From: Saccoglossus kowalevskii
Lineage: Eukaryota; Hemichordata; Enteropneusta; Harrimaniidae
Assembly: GCF_000003605.2 (NCBI RefSeq)
Contig: NW_003106096.1
Coordinates: forward strand, 154,851 to 180,278
Direction of reading: 5' to 3'
Length of the DNA: 25,428 bases
The first letter of the stretch is position 1. Every line of letters begins with the position of its first letter. Below the pieces are notes generated by a model. That model had not been told where the DNA came from. It ran no database searches and was given only the letters and a program-made list of their open reading frames with translations. Shown piece after piece: positions 1 through 12,700 of the stretch. The translations under genes and the position numbers were made by a program.

Positions 1-173
1 GTCGCCAAATATGTCGTGGCCTGTGGTAAGGCAGAGATGAAACAAACCAAAGTTTGCAGGAACAATCGATAGACTTTACTTTATTCAAAACATGGCTTCA
101 CCAACCGACAGGTACAATGCGCATGTGTGAACTACAAGCGCGGGAAATATGCTAATAAGACCAATATACTACA
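1..173 (-). mobile_element. Probable LTR of a Ty3/gypsy-like element, cut by the window edge (fossil)
   Basis: On the minus strand 173-12 begins TGTAGTATATTGG and ends CACGACA, the TG...CA limits of an LTR. It contains an AATAAAG polyadenylation-type signal. Four bases further comes TGGCGAC (7-1), a typical primer-binding start in this family. The interior would lie to the left of the window. About 162 bp is short but normal for Mag/SURL-type LTRs. Only one LTR and no protein part is visible, so age and intactness cannot be judged. Confidence 0.5.
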
Positions 174-234
174 GACAGTGGTGAATTTGGGACCCCTTTT
201 GGCGGCACATATACATATAAGTACTTGTGAGTAA

Positions 235-246
235 CCCCCCCCCCCC
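235..246 (+). repeat. Run of 12 cytosines
   Basis: Homopolymer C run between the LTR-like piece and the tandem array. It marks the start of the array and may vary in length between individuals. Confidence 0.9.
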
Positions 247-250
247 AGGG

Positions 251-1310
251 CTGTTGGCAATGCACATTTCAATTAAAGAACAGAAGATATCATTAGAAAA
301 TGAACAATATGTATAGTATCAAAGCAATCAGACTTGCGTTTTTTAACAAGAAGTCGAAAATATCACTTTTTACCAAAACAAGCAGCCTCTCGACTGAGAT
401 AGCTCTGCTGTTAGCAATGCACATTTCAATTAAAGAACAGAAGATATTATTAGAAAATGAACAATATGCATAGTATCAATGCAATGGGACTTGCTGTTTT
501 CAACAAGAATTCAAAAATATCATTTTTCACTATAAATGATTGTGGTTTTTAACAAGAAGAAAATATCACTTTTTACCAAAAATGACAAAAATATTCACTA
601 AAATTAGAGAATTAAAGATATCATTACAAAATGAATAAATCTGAGAGAGGTCCACATGTAGTACCTATATATGTAATATCAAAGCAATTGGACTTGCGGT
701 TTTTAACAAGAAGTCAAAATATCACTTTTTACCCAAAATGACAAAAATATTCACCAAAATTAGAGAATTAAAGATATCATTACAAAATGAATAAATCTGA
801 GAGAGGTCCACATGTAGTACCTATATATGTAATATCAAAGCAATTGGACTTGCGGTTTTTAACAAGAAGTCGAAAATATCACTTTTTACCAAAAATATTC
901 ACCAAAATTAGAGAATTGAAGATATGATCATGAAATGAACAAATCTGAGATAGGTCTACCCAAGGTACATATACACCAAGTATCAAAGCATCCAGGCTTG
1001 TAGTTTTCAAGAAGAAGTCGAAAAAGTAAAACATTGACATGGACGACTGATGACGGACGACGACGGACAATCACTCATATGATAAGCTCCGCTCGACAAA
1101 GTCGACAGCGAAGCTAAAAAGACAAAAATATTCATTAAAATTAGAGAATTGAAGATATCATCACGAAATGTACAAATCTGAGAGAGGTCTATGGACCTAT
1201 ATATATACATGTATATATATATATAATATCAAAGCAATCAGACTTGCGGTTTTCAACAAGAAGTTGAAAATATCACTTTTTACCAAAAATGACAAAAATA
1301 TTCACCACTG
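251..1310. repeat. Tandem array, period about 156 bp
   Basis: The core AACAAGAAGTCGAAAATATC recurs at about 345, 502, 551, 705, 861, 1008 and 1255. Spacings of 157, 154, 156 and 147 bp show the unit; 49 and 247 mark a shortened unit and an insertion. Each full unit also has CAAAGCAATTGGACTTGCGG and TAGAGAATTAAAGATATCAT. Units ending near 705 and 861 are almost identical over their whole length. No coding potential. Confidence 0.92.
1041..1115 (+). other. CGGACG block and imperfect hairpin inside the 156-bp array
   Basis: GACGACTGATGACGGACGAC is followed by more GACGGAC, then an imperfect hairpin at 1085-1115: arm AGCTCCGCTCGAC, loop AAA, arm GTCGACAGCGAAGCT. This looks like the end of one element copy, with array units of a second copy resuming at about 1120. 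Confidence 0.7.
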
Positions 1311-1319
1311 AAGCACAAC

Positions 1320-1899
1320 ATCTCCCCAAGGGTGGTTCACTGGTGCCTGGTGAGAAAGGCGGTGGGTGCGGGTAGTAATTGGAATGACTAATAACCAAAG
1401 GGGTTAGCTGGAGCAGCCCCTCTAGTTTATGGCATCACACCAATTGCTACCACTACTTTTCCAAGTTAGACAAGTGGGCGAGTCGGAATCTAAAAAGCGA
1501 AGCCACAGGCACTGGTAATCGCCCCAAGCCCAATCCCACTGTGTGAATTTAATGCCAACACTTAATACACACCAAACTGGGTAGACCTAAGATGTGTTAT
1601 TCTACAGAAATGCCTACACACTGAGTGATCTCAAAGTGAACAGACATAACTTGAGCGATGGTGCCTCATCACAAATGAAAGAAGAGACATAGCTACAGGC
1701 CAGTGCACTAATGAAAGTGCTTGACAGATGACTAGAATTTATGGGAAGACAAATTCTCAGTGTTGGTCAGCAAAGAAAAAGGGAGAACTTAGTTACACAT
1801 CTTGTTCCACTCGTGTGTGTTGCTGGGAAACTAAGAGTCGTACCATTAAACATTTCCGGTGAGGGCTAGAATCACGTAAATTTAACCCATATTTGTCTA
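1320..1899. other. GC-richer unassigned stretch
   Basis: 1320-1560 is clearly richer in G and C than its neighbours, with words such as GGTGCCTGGTGAGAAAGGCG and CCCCAAGCCCAATCCC. No frame of useful length crosses it on either strand and no RNA gene was recognised. It could be the remnant of a mobile element or of an old transcript. 1560-1899 is ordinary intergenic-looking sequence. Confidence 0.4.
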
Positions 1900-3567
1900 T
1901 GTTATCCAACTACTGACAATCTGAGATCTAGTAGTGTCAAATCTTCAATTTTAAATTTTTCCAAAGCATCACACGTACAGACTGGAGGTAAAATGTTCTC
2001 TGATTGGCCGAGTAATTTACTCAATTTATTCATCACACACACTAAAGAAAACACGTTGTTTTGTTTTGTCAAAATGTAGTAGTTTATTTGTGTAACCATT
2101 CCCAACCATCATTAGATTCACCTAACTGAAGACAACCTATCCTAAATCAAACTACAATGCAAATTATTGAGAGTAATGTGGTCATCTTTCTTGCTTTTTG
2201 TAATAACAAAATATGAAAGTAATGACATTAAACTACTAATGGTCATGGCAGGTGACATTTGTAGGATCAGCCTCGCAAAATTTAACTAAGGTATAAAAGT
2301 ATGCAAAAAAAAAAAATAAACAAAAAAAAGTCTTGTATGAAAAATGTTCAATGATTGCTTCACATAGTGTTGCTGTAATAAAATAACTAAAAGTATCAAA
2401 AACTACCATCAGCAGACAGTATGAACGAAAACATATTTATTGAGTTTTAATAATTTTTTTGGTATTTTTATTTACATTTTTTTATGTTGAATGGAACTAG
2501 GGCTAACTATGAAAAAAGGATACATTGCAAGATTATTGAGAAATTTTTGAGTATTCTTGATCCAAAAATGAAAAAAAAAATAAAAAAATTAACAAAAGTG
2601 TTTTAAAACAGTTACTAGAAAAAAAATGTCCTTTTTCACTAGAAATAAAGGTGTGATGGTTTCCTCTATCATTACACTATATTAGAGTGGCTTTAAAAAG
2701 CATGCAAACTATTTCAAAATATTCGCAATAATTATGATAGACGTAACTCCTTATATTCTTTCTCTCTTGTGAAAATACACACTCGTCCATTCCTAATTTC
2801 AGATCAAGTCACACATTTATTTTTGGAATTTTTTTTCCTGGCAAGACAAATTATGCAAAATTCAGAACTGTACCTCCTAAAGCCTTTGAACTCAATACTG
2901 TGACACTATCTGCTTGGTGCATGAAAAATTATCATTGATACATTTTACACCATCACTGACTGGCCATTCAAAAGTCACTTTACATAATATTACTCATTAC
3001 GGAGTTCAAAGACCATTTTTTAAAAGCAGTTAAAAGATTTTCCTAATGCAGTTCATTCCATTAATATTATAATTCTATAATATTACATTTTTTTTTAAAA
3101 ATTTTAATCAAAAACTTGATTTCTTTTGCTAAATATATAATAAAATTTGCAATACTATTACTTGAATACATTTCAGTCAGTGGGTTGTTGTTTTTAACAA
3201 AGATTTATAATGTTTCATAAAAAATACTGGAAGACACTATTAACTCATACTTTTTTTGTTAGATGTGCATAGGTATGGTCACTGGCATCCTATCTCTTTC
3301 CAGTGAATTCATTGAATACTAGTTAACCAGCATCATTTAAGTATCTTTGTTAGATTATATATCAGACATATTACTTATACATTTGTATAACGCTACAATT
3401 CTTTAGAAACACATGCAAGGAAGATGAATTATTTGTTCTTTAATTGTCTTTTTAAATTTTTAATAGCAATTAATGATAAAAGGCACAGTAATGTAGAAAA
3501 AAAAATTAAGAAATGTGATTTTTTGATTGACTTATTACACGTGTTTGTTTGTTCTGTGTAGCATTAT
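1900..3567 (-). other. 3' UTR and downstream flank of filamin, polyadenylation site not resolved
   Basis: Very AT-rich DNA without an exon-like reading frame. On the minus strand AATAAA hexamers occur at 2816-2821, 2467-2472, 2436-2441, 2083-2088 and 2025-2030, and ATTAAA near 3440, 3456 and 3103. Any could end the filamin mRNA, so the 3' UTR may be 0.1 to 1.5 kb long. Transcript 3' ends would decide. Confidence 0.5.
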
Positions 3568-3755
3568 TTATGTACACACTATGTTGAAAGGACTTCCTGG
3601 GATGTGTTCCTCTCCCCACTTCACAAGCATAATGTAATTGCCTTTTTCTTTGAGTATGTAATTGATGACATATCGGTTTTTTCCATTATGTTTGACAATA
3701 ATTTCCTCACAAGGAGTTTTAGGTCCAGCAATACCGACAGTCAACATATTCTGAC
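3568..3755 (-). CDS. FLN: Filamin last exon: rest of dimerization repeat 24 and stop
   Basis: Acceptor ATTTCACAG, phase 1, then 61 residues and TAA at 3568-3570. It encodes [40 protein letters not shown] and [21 protein letters not shown]. Human ends NMLLVGVHGPRTPCEEILVK and YTLVVKWGDEHIPGSPYRVV VP. Repeat 24 makes the filamin dimer by pairing of C-D strands. The ending differs: a cysteine and threonine replace the human VVVP tail. Confidence 0.97.
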
Positions 3756-6700
3756 CTGTGAAATAAACAAAAATAAGAGACTTTGTTAAATGATGTATAT
3801 TTTTAGAGCAAATATATCAATGAGGTTTTCTAGTGCAAGTACGCACATCATCTTCTACTCAGTACTCATCTACTCACTACTATACAATGGCAGGTTTTGT
3901 TCTGCCAGTGTATATCCATTTTTTATGTCCGATGACATTTGCTGTATAAATTCTAATTGGCTACATTGTTTACAGGCAGGTCAAGTCAGATTTGTCTATT
4001 TCACTGTAGTAAAATATGCAACTTCTCAGTAGATCACGCACAGTTTGTGGGAGACTATGTTTACATTGAATTCAAAACCATGGGTTTGTTATGTCATTTA
4101 TGCAGTTAGAATGAAAGCTAAATCTCTAGTTAACCTACCTGCATCAGAAGCATTAACAGTGAACTGTGCCTTTTTGTTGATAAAACCCTTCTTCAAGCCC
4201 ATACCAGTGGATACAATCTTACTAGCATCTGATGTAAACTTCGGCATAGACCCATAGTTGGTAGTGGTGGTAGTCTTAGTAACTGTCTCCACAACAACCT
4301 GTGAACTCTCATGAATACCTGTCACACCGGCTTTATTGACACCTATGAGAGAAAGGAATTCAAGATTGTTTACAGAAGACACAATGACCTTTTTAAGACT
4401 GCAATATATTTTAATTTAATTTTGTAATCATTTTTTACCTTACTAAACCCACAGATGTTTAAGTTGCATAATAAAGTTATTAATATTATTAATATGTTAG
4501 TGGCCATCCAGATTTGTCCAAAATAAGGCTGGCATATTCCCTGTTTTTTTCTTTGTTTCAAATGACAAATAATCTATCATGTGTAACATTTTGAACTGAC
4601 GAGTGTTCTACCAGAAACAGATCTATTTTTTGGGGGGCTTAAGACTGCTTCCCAAATTGATGAAACCCAGTGTACTTTGTTACCTAGATACAACATCCAT
4701 CATTGAAAGAGTAATTGAGTATAAGAGTAATAAATAAATAATAAACCACACAATTATATTTAAAACAGTGCAACGCAGCAAGCAGAAGTGAAGAGTTTGG
4801 TGACCTACCAGTGACTTTAACTTTGAAAGGACTGCCTACAATGTGATGAGCTCCGGCATATTTGATGGTAACAAAGTAATCACCAGGAGCCATAGGTGTA
4901 TAAGAACATTTATAACCTTCAGGTACTTCCTCCACATCCATAGTAACTTTAGATGGTCCATCTATAGTTATAGCCAGGGCACCGGCACCAGCACCACAGG
5001 TATTCACTATAAACCAGGTCTTGTCACCTAGGGAAAGCACTGTATATCAGAAGCGATGCATGGACAGACCAAAAGGAGTTGGCCATTGTCAAATTAAAAT
5101 GCAGCATGCATAACTGTATGGTGAGGGTGGAGGCTACAAGATTGGGTTTTATATTTGACTACATAGCACTCGCAGCTTCTACCTTAATACCTTTGGAACA
5201 CTGGAGAAACTTAATTCTACTAGTTGTGTTTACGTAAATGACAGATAAGCGTGGTGGTCATTGCGTTGCGCATGTGCGACATTTGTGTTGATAAACATTG
5301 ATTTTCCCACAATCAAATGCGGTAGGAGGTTTGACCTGGGCACGACTTGCACTGACTACCGCCGGTGACTCCTTCGATACCTTCCAATCACCTGAAAATT
5401 ACCTAATTAAAGCTTGGAAACGTCTCGCCAATCAGTCAAAGTCACCATCTTTGTTTATATGAGACCCATATATCTTGCACATGTGTGGTTCGACGACTAC
5501 CGCCCTTAATGTTTTGGATTTTGTGGAGAAATTATGCTGGATTATTTTGTGGTATCTGAGAAAGCACACCATCCATAACACATTTGTTTTCTCTGTTCTT
5601 ATTTGTGGAGGCTTTCAGGCGGTGATATATTGAAAGTGGGAGGTAGATTTTTAACAAAAATTTAGACCATAAACTAGGAAATTATAAACATGAAGTGTAT
5701 CCACACTACTTGGTATAGTATGCAAATCAGAGGATGAAATAATAATAATAATCTATCAATTTAAATAGATTAATTCAATTCCAATAAAGATTTAATAATC
5801 TCTAACCCAGTGCATTTGTTCTAAAAATGCCAATATGGCCATATAATAAATGATAGTGTCATACTTGCATAATACTGAATATAAAAGAACTTCTATCTAG
5901 GTTTAGATGCTACCAGTATGACATCATGGCTCAATCCAGCTTTAAAGCTATATAGTTACATAAACTCCTCTTACCCAAGGACAACCACTTCATCAAATGA
6001 TGTAGGTGTTCACAACATAGCTGACACCAATTAGAAGTTAGAAAAAATCATGAAATTTTGGATTTTTAAGACAGCTAGTCACAGCGACTTTTGTAGTTGT
6101 GAATATATGAGTGAAATTGAATGCCATCAAATTTATTAAATCATGAAAATTTATAGCAACTAAAATAAAACAGTCAACAGTGCTTATTGAAATCATAACT
6201 AAAATTTGATACACATGAGGGTCATTTACATAATTATATTTTATTATTATTTGTCATTATAAATTCAATTCATTTACAAAAGCTCACTGATAAAGAAATT
6301 AATTACATTAATGAATGTTAATCAATATAATCATGAATCATATTTTTCCATTAATTTAATTACATATAGAAAATATCACCATGATGATCTAACTGATTAT
6401 TGTAAAGAAAAAAAATACTACATGTACATAAAATAACGTTTTTGTCATCACTAAAATTAATGTACTGTAATACACTGCGATGTGAAGATCTGGTTTAGTA
6501 TATTCTGTACACCAAATCTGAAAAAGAAAAATGAAATGACAGTGAATAAAAAGTAAACAATTTAAACTTTTCTTTTGAAATTTAATGAATTAAATTTATA
6601 TTTATATACACCTTATTGGAAAAGTTATAGTATAAAGCCAGTGCCCATATAATAAATCACAAAATTATTCGCCATTTGCAAGGATGGGATTAACATAATT

Positions 6701-9700
6701 GCCAAAGAAATAAAATAACGTGGGGAGAATATTTCTACAAACTGGTGTCTACTATCAGGATATCAAGAACAATTAAAATTAAAAATGCCATTATAACTAA
6801 AGAAAAGATCTTGTTCTTACCTTTGGTGTATATCACCACGGCTGAAAAACTATCATCGATTGTGCCTTGGTTGGTCAGGATTCTATGAGCGTGTCCACCA
6901 CCCGAGTGCATCATTTGGTCAGGATTCTATGAGCGTGTCCACCACCCGAGTGCATCATTATAGCATGTGGGTAAAATATTTGTGTCTCGGTGAAAGGCAA
7001 GGTAGCAAAGACTATATATACAAATATACAAAAGACTTACCAGTACGGGCTCCCTCTAGACCAGGTCCATGAGCATGCACCATGCCAGGATCACCATCAA
7101 CACCACCGACACGGACTCTGAATGGACTGCCAGGAATATGAGCAGTTTTGAATAATACATGTATCATATGAACACCATTCTCTTTTGGTAAAAACCTCAC
7201 AGCATAGTGTCCTGTCAAATAGAAATTGATGGGTTTTTTAACATTTGAAGGAGATTAGTATTGGAACACATCTGCATTAAGTGCAAAATTGTTTTATTTG
7301 CATTAATTAATATTAAATAGCAATGACAAAAAAATCATCATATCAGTAAAACTACATTAAATGCATTACAATATTCAACATGATTCTATCATTATGTGCT
7401 GAAAAAAGAATCAAAAGAATGATATAAAAAGTATTGTTTGAGACATGTCCAGCAAATTGTTGAAAGTACCCCTAGGTTTTCTTTCTAACAAGATCATTCT
7501 GTAAAGAAATTGCTGAAATGATTTCATCTAAAAGTAAAAGTTACATTGAAGCTTTGACAACACCCTACTGACTTTGAAATAGCCATTGAGATAGGAAGAG
7601 CCTTGTTGTGCCAACCTCCGCAAGCACCTATAGTTACCTTCGTCAACTTCTGTGATGAGACACTCATCCTCAGCACCTGATGGTGCCACCACTTTAGCAC
7701 TTATAAATCCTTTAGCACCATTCAATTGAACAGCAAATGAAGCTGGTTGATTTGGTTTGAGTCCAGTCTCTTGTAAACTAGTTACACTCAGTCGGCGAGC
7801 ATCACCAATAGATGGAGTAACAAACACTTTGAAGGAACTGTCTGGGATGTGTTCATCATTGTACTTAACAGAAACCGTATACTCGCCTACAAGAGACAAT
7901 TCATATATCAAAGATGAACAACACTGAATGAACAATTTTAATAAAATGAAGTGTATTTTGAACAATTTGAAAACAAGAGTTAGCTAATTTTGTGAAGAAT
8001 GTAAAACTTAGATTTTAAAAATAATTCAAAACAAACAAAAGTCAGTCACAATATATAATTTTCTACTCTAAGTCAGTACACACTAGTTTATTGCTGGAAC
8101 CAATAATAAATTGGTTGTAAAATTTAATTTAACTTAGTATGATGACCCAAATTTGCCCTAAGCCCACTAAATTTATATCGTCACAAAATAACCTTAATTA
8201 AACAATTTTAAGTTATTAAATTTAAAATTTAAAATAAAGTTTCTTACCAGGTTCAGTTGGTAAATAACTAACTTGACAAGAGCCGTCTTTCTTATCTTCA
8301 AAGTCAATCTCGGCTTTAGCAGGTCCTTCTACAGAGATGGCTAAACTGCCGGGACCAGCTTCTCTTGTCCATACTGTAAACTCTGCCTTCTGTCCAACTT
8401 CTCCTCTTTCAAGACCTGGACCACCGGCCCGTACTCTGTGGGCACCTCCATCACCAAGTGGGCCTACTGTGAACTGGAACGGACTTCCTGTGAAAGGAAC
8501 AAGTCAAGAGCGTTCAGTTCCTCATGTTATAGGTCTTGCAGTAAGTAATTTAGATTACAATGCATAGAAGGCAGTATACTGACCTGCCACATGTGCTCCT
8601 CTGTTTTTCACACTGACTGTGTGGACTCCCATCATAGTAGGAACAAACTTGACTATGTACGTGCATCCGCTACCATCAATTATCTCAGCATCTTCTGTTT
8701 TATTCAATGGGTTTGTCACTTGTGCTGTCATGTCAAGGGGATCAGTACCTGCAGAACAGACCAATAAAATGATTAAGTCACACTAAAGTAAATTGGAAAA
8801 TGATGTGATTCTAACATATTTGGGTGATTTGTAAATTTATTGTCAATAGCATAATAGTTTTTCAAACAATTTTGATAAAGATCTAGTCAAATGGGTAAAT
8901 TATATCAATTTCACTCAACATTAATAATAATTTCATATAAAAATGTTGCACCAACTTTTTGTTGTCAAAAATCAAAAAAAGCAAACATCAATAGCAATAC
9001 TATGACATTGGTTTGCTGAAATTACAGTGAACAACTAACCAACAGTTAAACAGACTAACCTGGTATTTTCAACCCCAATTCACATTCACTACCAACGTGA
9101 GAGACGGCTGCAGCTTGCCTCTTGCGAGTAATGGTCTCCACAAATTTACCTGAACCTTCACCATGAACCTTGACCTTAAATGGACTTCCTACAATCACAG
9201 AAAGAGAGATACATTATTCAGTGTGCATCTTTTTTTTTTTTAGAAAGAACATGATGAAACAGTATTATTTTGGCATTAAATACTGATATAGTTTTCACCA
9301 AAATAAATACAAACCAACCAGCATGCAGAAACTGGAATTATCCCACATTGATATATTGGGTCATTACAAACTTCAATATATTCACCAAAATACTTTGAAA
9401 TACACTGACCTGGCACATGTTCATCTGCATATTTAACATTCAGAATGTAATTTCCTGGTTCTGTTGGACGATAAGTAACAGTACATGTACCATCGCCATT
9501 GTCTTCGCAGTTGATATCAGCTTTGCTAGGTCCTTCTATAGATACACCTAAACCTCCATAGCCTGAGTTACAAATAGAGCAATAGACAATTTAATTCCAG
9601 TTATTGTATCAGTTTGGTTAATGAGTTATATTGGTGTGGCTACCAGTACTTACATCAGCACCAACATTAGTATACTGGCTATCAATACTGGCATCAGTAT

Positions 9701-12700
9701 TGGCATCACCTTTGCTATGGCCACCAACACTGGCATCAGCATTACTATGGCCACCAACACTGGCATCAGCATTACTATGGCCACCAACACTGGCATCAGC
9801 ATTACTATGGCCACCAACACTGGCATCAGCATTACTATGGCCACAAACACTGGCATCAGCATTACTATGGCCACCAACACTGGCATTAACATTACTATGG
9901 CCACCAACACTGGCATCAGCATTACTATGGCCACAAACACTGGCATCAGCATTACTATGGCCACAAACACTGGCATTAACATTTCCATGATCACCAACAC
10001 TGGCATTAACATTACTATGGCCACCAGCACTGGCATTAACATTGCTATGGCCACCAGCACTGGCATTAACATTGCTATGATCACCAACACTGGCATTAAT
10101 ATTGCTATGGCCACCAACACTGGCATCAGCATTACTATGGCCACAAACACTGGCATTAACATTTCCATGATCACCAACACTGGCATCAGCATTACTATGG
10201 CCACCAACACTGGCATCAGCATTACTATGGCCACCAACACTGGCATCAGCATTACTATGGCCACAAACACTGGCATTAACATTACTATGGCCACCAACAC
10301 TGGCATCAACATTGCTATGGTCACCAACACTGGCATCAGCATTACTATGGCCACAAACACTGGCATTAATATCACTATGGCCACCAACACTGGCATTAAC
10401 ATTGCTATGGCTACCAACACAGGCGTTACATTGCTATGGCCACCAACACTGGCATTGACATTTCTCTGATCACCAACACTGGCATTAACATTACTATGGC
10501 CACCAACACTGGCATTAATATCACTATGGCCACCAACACTGGCATTAACATTTCTCTGATCACCAACACTGGCATTAACATTGCTATGGCTACCAACACT
10601 GGCGTTACATTGCTATGGCTACCAACACTGGCATTACATTGCTATGGCTACCAACACTGGCGTTACATTGCTATGGCTACCAACACTGGCGTTACATTGC
10701 TATGGCTACCAACACTGGCGTTACATTGCTATGGCCACCAACACTGGCATTAATATCACTATGGCCACCAATACTGGCATTAACATTTCTCTGATCACCA
10801 ACACTGGCATTAACATTTCTCTGATCACCAACACTGGCATTAATATCACTATGGCCACCAACACTGGCATTAATATCACTATGGCCACCAACACTGGCAT
10901 TAACATTTCTATGATCACCAACACTGGCATTAACATTGCTATGGCTACCAACACTGGCATTAACATTGCTATGGCTACCAACACTGGCGTTACATTGCTA
11001 TGGCCACCAACACTGGCATTAATATCACCATGGCCACAAACACTGGCATTAACATTGCTATGGCCATCAACATTGACGTGACCATTAACAGACATCAAAA
11101 TTCTTATGACCATCAAAATTAGTACAAACAAAAAACATAATAAAGAAAGGATAGCCATCATGCCGTTTAATAAATAATTGTAACAAAACTGATCCTGCTA
11201 ATTTTGTAATAAAATAAGTGTGCACATATAAACAAGACTATGTATTGGAAAAAGCATATTAAATGGTTATTCATTTTTCTATTAAAGCTATAAATGCAAG
11301 TATGTATTAGCAGTGTTACCTTAATATAATGGGATCCATTACAGCAAACCCAACTATTGCCCATCTATTAGTCAGTTAACAGTAAGCCCACAATTAATGG
11401 TTAACTCACCAGCATTTTTAGTATCTACCAAAAATTCTGCAATTTCTCCAGCATCTGCCTCAGCAATACCCAATCCTTTAACCTTTACTTTACTAGCATC
11501 TCCTATCTCTTGAGCTAAAACTTTGATTTTGAATGGACTATTAGTAACATGGCGACCATGTTTCTTTACGCTGACAAGGTGTTCACCGGTTTCTTTGGGA
11601 GTGAAAGATATGCCTAAGAAAAGAATGGGAGAAAGAAAGAATTGAGAAGAGATTTTAGTTAATTAATAGATTTTAATTAATTGATTAAAACGGAAAACTT
11701 TGTTAATAGGCTAATAAATTAATATGCTCTCTAAATTGTGTGTACTTCCAATTGGATATCAATATATACACACAAGTATCTTTGTATATGAAAATAAACA
11801 TCTATGAAAAGCACCACAGTCATCAGTTGAATTTTATGTACAATCTATTTTACATGTGTGTACATTACATACACCGAGACAACAAGACACTGTTGTGCAA
11901 TTGACACAGGAATATTGAACCCAGATTGTGATGAGATCTGCATATATGAATCTAATTTAAGCAACTAAAACAAATTACATCATATTTAATCATTGCACTC
12001 ATTTGTTTGCACAATTTGCCAGTATTTATTTGATAAATTCTGTATTGGTGGCTTAAACAAGAATTGTCCAAACTAGTATCTAACTATACAATGTATGTTT
12101 ATTTCCTCATGTCAATGCATGTCCCTTTAACCCATAAATATCATGGACAATGACACAGAAATTCAATTTTAAAATACATTTATTTACACTCTTCTAAATT
12201 AGCTAATAGCCGCTGTGTCAACAATATATAAAACTTGTACATATAATAACTATCTTGATGGCTTAAAATGGCATGTCTATCCACTGGCCAACATCGTTAT
12301 AGTAACTCACCAATATTGCCATTTGGTAATCTCTTCAACTGACACGGTTCCTCTTTTGGAGATGATGGACTCTTGATAGATGCAGTTAACAAACTAAGAT
12401 CAGTCTCTGTGATTTTGAGAGCTACTTCACTAGATCTACCTACAGCTACTGGCCTTCCAGTCTCATCTGCAAATAAACAGACATAATAAGAGTGAAATCT
12501 GTCCAGCAAAGGATTATTATGTCTAGCAATGGAAAAATTTATGGAAATCAATTATGCTGCATTCTCACTAATGTAGTCCTTAAATAAGGTCAACCTTTTA
12601 AACAAAATAAACATGAATATTTCAATATTTTTTCCAAGATATTGATAAGTAGAAAATTGTATCCATTTGGTCCAAAGATAACAAACACATAATGGAAAAT

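Noticed and set aside
1380-1410. Minus-strand CTTTGGTTATTAG resembling the start of miR-9
   Set aside because: The mature sequence diverges after ten bases, its 5' end differs in the seed, and no hairpin partner was found nearby.
3604-4257. Plus-strand frames opposite the last two filamin exons
   Set aside because: They overlap clear filamin exons on the minus strand and resemble no protein I know.
5487-5497. GGTTCGACGAC resembling a tRNA or SINE B box
   Set aside because: Only seven bases fit and there is no A box or cloverleaf upstream.
9721-11055. CRISPR-like regular repeats
   Set aside because: Units are contiguous with no unique spacers, and the window is a eukaryotic intron.
9621-11161. 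Several long open frames on both strands, up to 282 codons
   Set aside because: They are translations of a 30-bp repeat whose length is a multiple of three; the same DNA is open in five frames and lies inside a filamin intron.
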